DNA of 6,219 bases from Marinosulfonomonas sp. (GTDB lineage: Bacteria; Pseudomonadota; Alphaproteobacteria; Rhodobacterales; Rhodobacteraceae). The stretch is from positions 1 to 6,219 of the forward strand of contig JAFLKA010000507.1 of the NCBI GenBank assembly GCA_022712735.1, in the 5' to 3' direction. The notes under the pieces are model-generated. The model worked only from the letters and a program-made list of their open reading frames with translations. It was not told where the DNA came from and did not search any database. Below, one piece after another: positions 5,252 to 6,219 of this stretch. A program made the translations under genes and the position numbers. Numbering within the stretch: position 1 is the first letter of the stretch; each line of letters starts with the position of its first letter.

Positions 5252-6219
5252 ATGAAAAATACCCCCAAAGGCTTTGCCACCCGTGCCATCCATCACGCCT
5301 ATGACTCACGCAAAAACGAAGGTGCCCTGACGCCGCCTCTACATCTGACCTCGACTTTTACATTCGAGACGGCTGAACAAGGCGGCGAAATATTTGCTGG
5401 CGAGCGCGAGGGGTATGTATATTCACGGACCAACAATCCGACGAACAATCTGCTGGAACAACGCATCGCAACTCTAGAAGGGGCCGAAGCAGGTATCGCT
5501 TTGGCGTCGGGCATAGGCGCGATCAGCTCGGTCATGTGGACGTTGCTTGAACCAGGTGACGAGATAATCACCGACCAGACATTATACGGCTGCACCTTTT
5601 CCTTTTTCAATCACGGGCTGGGGAAGTTCGGCATCACCGTCACCCACATTGATATGACCGACCCCGAGAACCTGAAAAAAGCAATTTCCGACAAAACCCG
5701 TGTGGTGTATTTTGAAACCCCGGCCAATCCGAACATGCGATTGGTGGACATCGCGGCGGTATCAGAAATTGCCCATACGCACGGCGCGTCCGTGGTGGTC
5801 GACAACACCTATTCCACCCCCTACATCACCCGCCCGATTGAACTGGGTGCCGATCTGGTGGTTCATTCCGCCACCAAATATCTGGGCGGCCACGGCGATG
5901 TGATTGCCGGTCTTGTGGCCGGCACGCAAGAACAGACCGACGAAATTCGCAGCTATGGCCTGAAGGATATGACAGGTGCGGCGATGGCCCCGTTTAATGC
6001 CATGCTGGTCATGCGCGGCCTAAAAACACTGACCCTGCGGATGGATCGTCACTGTGAAAACGCAATGGCTGTGGCGGAACTGCTGGAAGCCAGTGACGTG
6101 GTTGAGTCCGTTAATTATCCGGGGCTGACCAGTTTTCCACAGCACGAATTGGCCAAACAGCAGATGGCAGGCTTTGGCGGCATGATCTCGTTTGAATTGG
6201 CTGGCGGATACGAGGCCGG
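5252..6219 (+). CDS. megL: Methionine gamma-lyase, C-terminus beyond window edge
   Basis: PLP-dependent cytoplasmic enzyme (EC 4.4.1.11) that splits L-methionine into methanethiol, 2-oxobutyrate and ammonia. The window holds 322 residues; the Pseudomonas putida enzyme has 398, so about 75 are missing. The alignment from memory is close and collinear with a two-residue offset. KGFATRAIHHAYD opens the protein. Y57 and R59 (YSR) match the residues that hold PLP phosphate from the neighbouring subunit. Y112 and C114 in LYGCTFSF match the active-site Tyr and the Cys typical of this enzyme; cystathionine lyases and synthases usually have YGGT there. D184 matches the pyridine-nitrogen Asp, K209 in SATKYLGG is the PLP lysine, and K238-D239 in GLKDMTGA matches the substrate-specificity pair. 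ATG at 5252 is preceded by AAGGA. It diverges from an Lrp-type regulator, its likely controller. A related sulfhydrylase or cystathionine gamma-lyase is possible but less likely given C114. Confidence 0.94.
   Translation, partial: MKNTPKGFATRAIHHAYDSRKNEGALTPPLHLTSTFTFETAEQGGEIFAGEREGYVYSRTNNPTNNLLEQRIATLEGAEAGIALASGIGAISSVMWTLLEPGDEIITDQTLYGCTFSFFNHGLGKFGITVTHIDMTDPENLKKAISDKTRVVYFETPANPNMRLVDIAAVSEIAHTHGASVVVDNTYSTPYITRPIELGADLVVHSATKYLGGHGDVIAGLVAGTQEQTDEIRSYGLKDMTGAAMAPFNAMLVMRGLKTLTLRMDRHCENAMAVAELLEASDVVESVNYPGLTSFPQHELAKQQMAGFGGMISFELAGGYEA

Noticed and set aside
5138..5296. In-frame extension of the Lrp-type regulator upstream of 5137
   Set aside because: MDIKDRQIL is the standard family start. 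The extension would cover the whole divergent promoter and the start of the lyase gene.
5299..5808. Minus-strand open frames opposite the methionine gamma-lyase gene
   Set aside because: The plus-strand protein is unambiguous across this interval. The opposite frames match no known family.
1..6219. Mobile element, CRISPR array, defence or toxin-antitoxin system
   Set aside because: All supported genes are transport, regulation or amino-acid catabolism. No transposase, terminal repeats, direct-repeat array or tRNA was seen.

Overview
The window looks like ordinary chromosomal DNA from an alphaproteobacterium, most likely a marine Rhodobacterales (Roseobacter-group) species with moderate GC. 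This placement is an inference from protein style and gene arrangement; no rRNA or other marker is present. There are two gene groups, about 340 bases apart.

Positions 1-4341 (all minus strand, read right to left) hold a family-5 ABC uptake operon. The order is a periplasmic solute-binding protein (4341-2299), a 106-base gap with a strong hairpin, a DppB-type permease (2192-1188), a DppC-type permease (1182-37, possible GTG start at 1191), and the first 12 codons of what is probably the ATP-binding subunit (37 to the left edge). The permease stop and start codons overlap or nearly touch, which suggests translational coupling. The binding protein (680 aa) and the DppC-type subunit (381 aa, large periplasmic insertion) are both longer than classic dipeptide/oligopeptide components. 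They fit a long-form subfamily whose substrates are diverse and often unknown, so no ligand is assigned.

Positions 4342-4678 are non-coding. They carry the leader, and presumably the promoter, of the transporter operon, along with several short palindromes and repeats.

Positions 4679-6219 hold a divergent pair. An Lrp/AsnC-family regulator is on the minus strand (5137-4679) and a methionine gamma-lyase gene is on the plus strand (5252 to the right edge, C-terminus missing). They share a 114-base intergenic region containing an inverted repeat and related half-sites. This is reminiscent of mdeR-mdeA in Pseudomonas putida, where an Lrp-type protein controls methionine gamma-lyase. The likely logic is that the regulator senses an amino acid and controls breakdown of methionine to methanethiol, 2-oxobutyrate and ammonia. 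The regulator might also act on the adjacent transporter, but nothing in the sequence proves that.

I found no mobile element, CRISPR array, RNA gene, toxin-antitoxin or defence system, and no convincing undescribed system. The points most worth checking are the operator-like repeats between the divergent genes, the hairpin between the binding protein and permease genes, and the cysteine pairs in the periplasmic parts of three transporter subunits.
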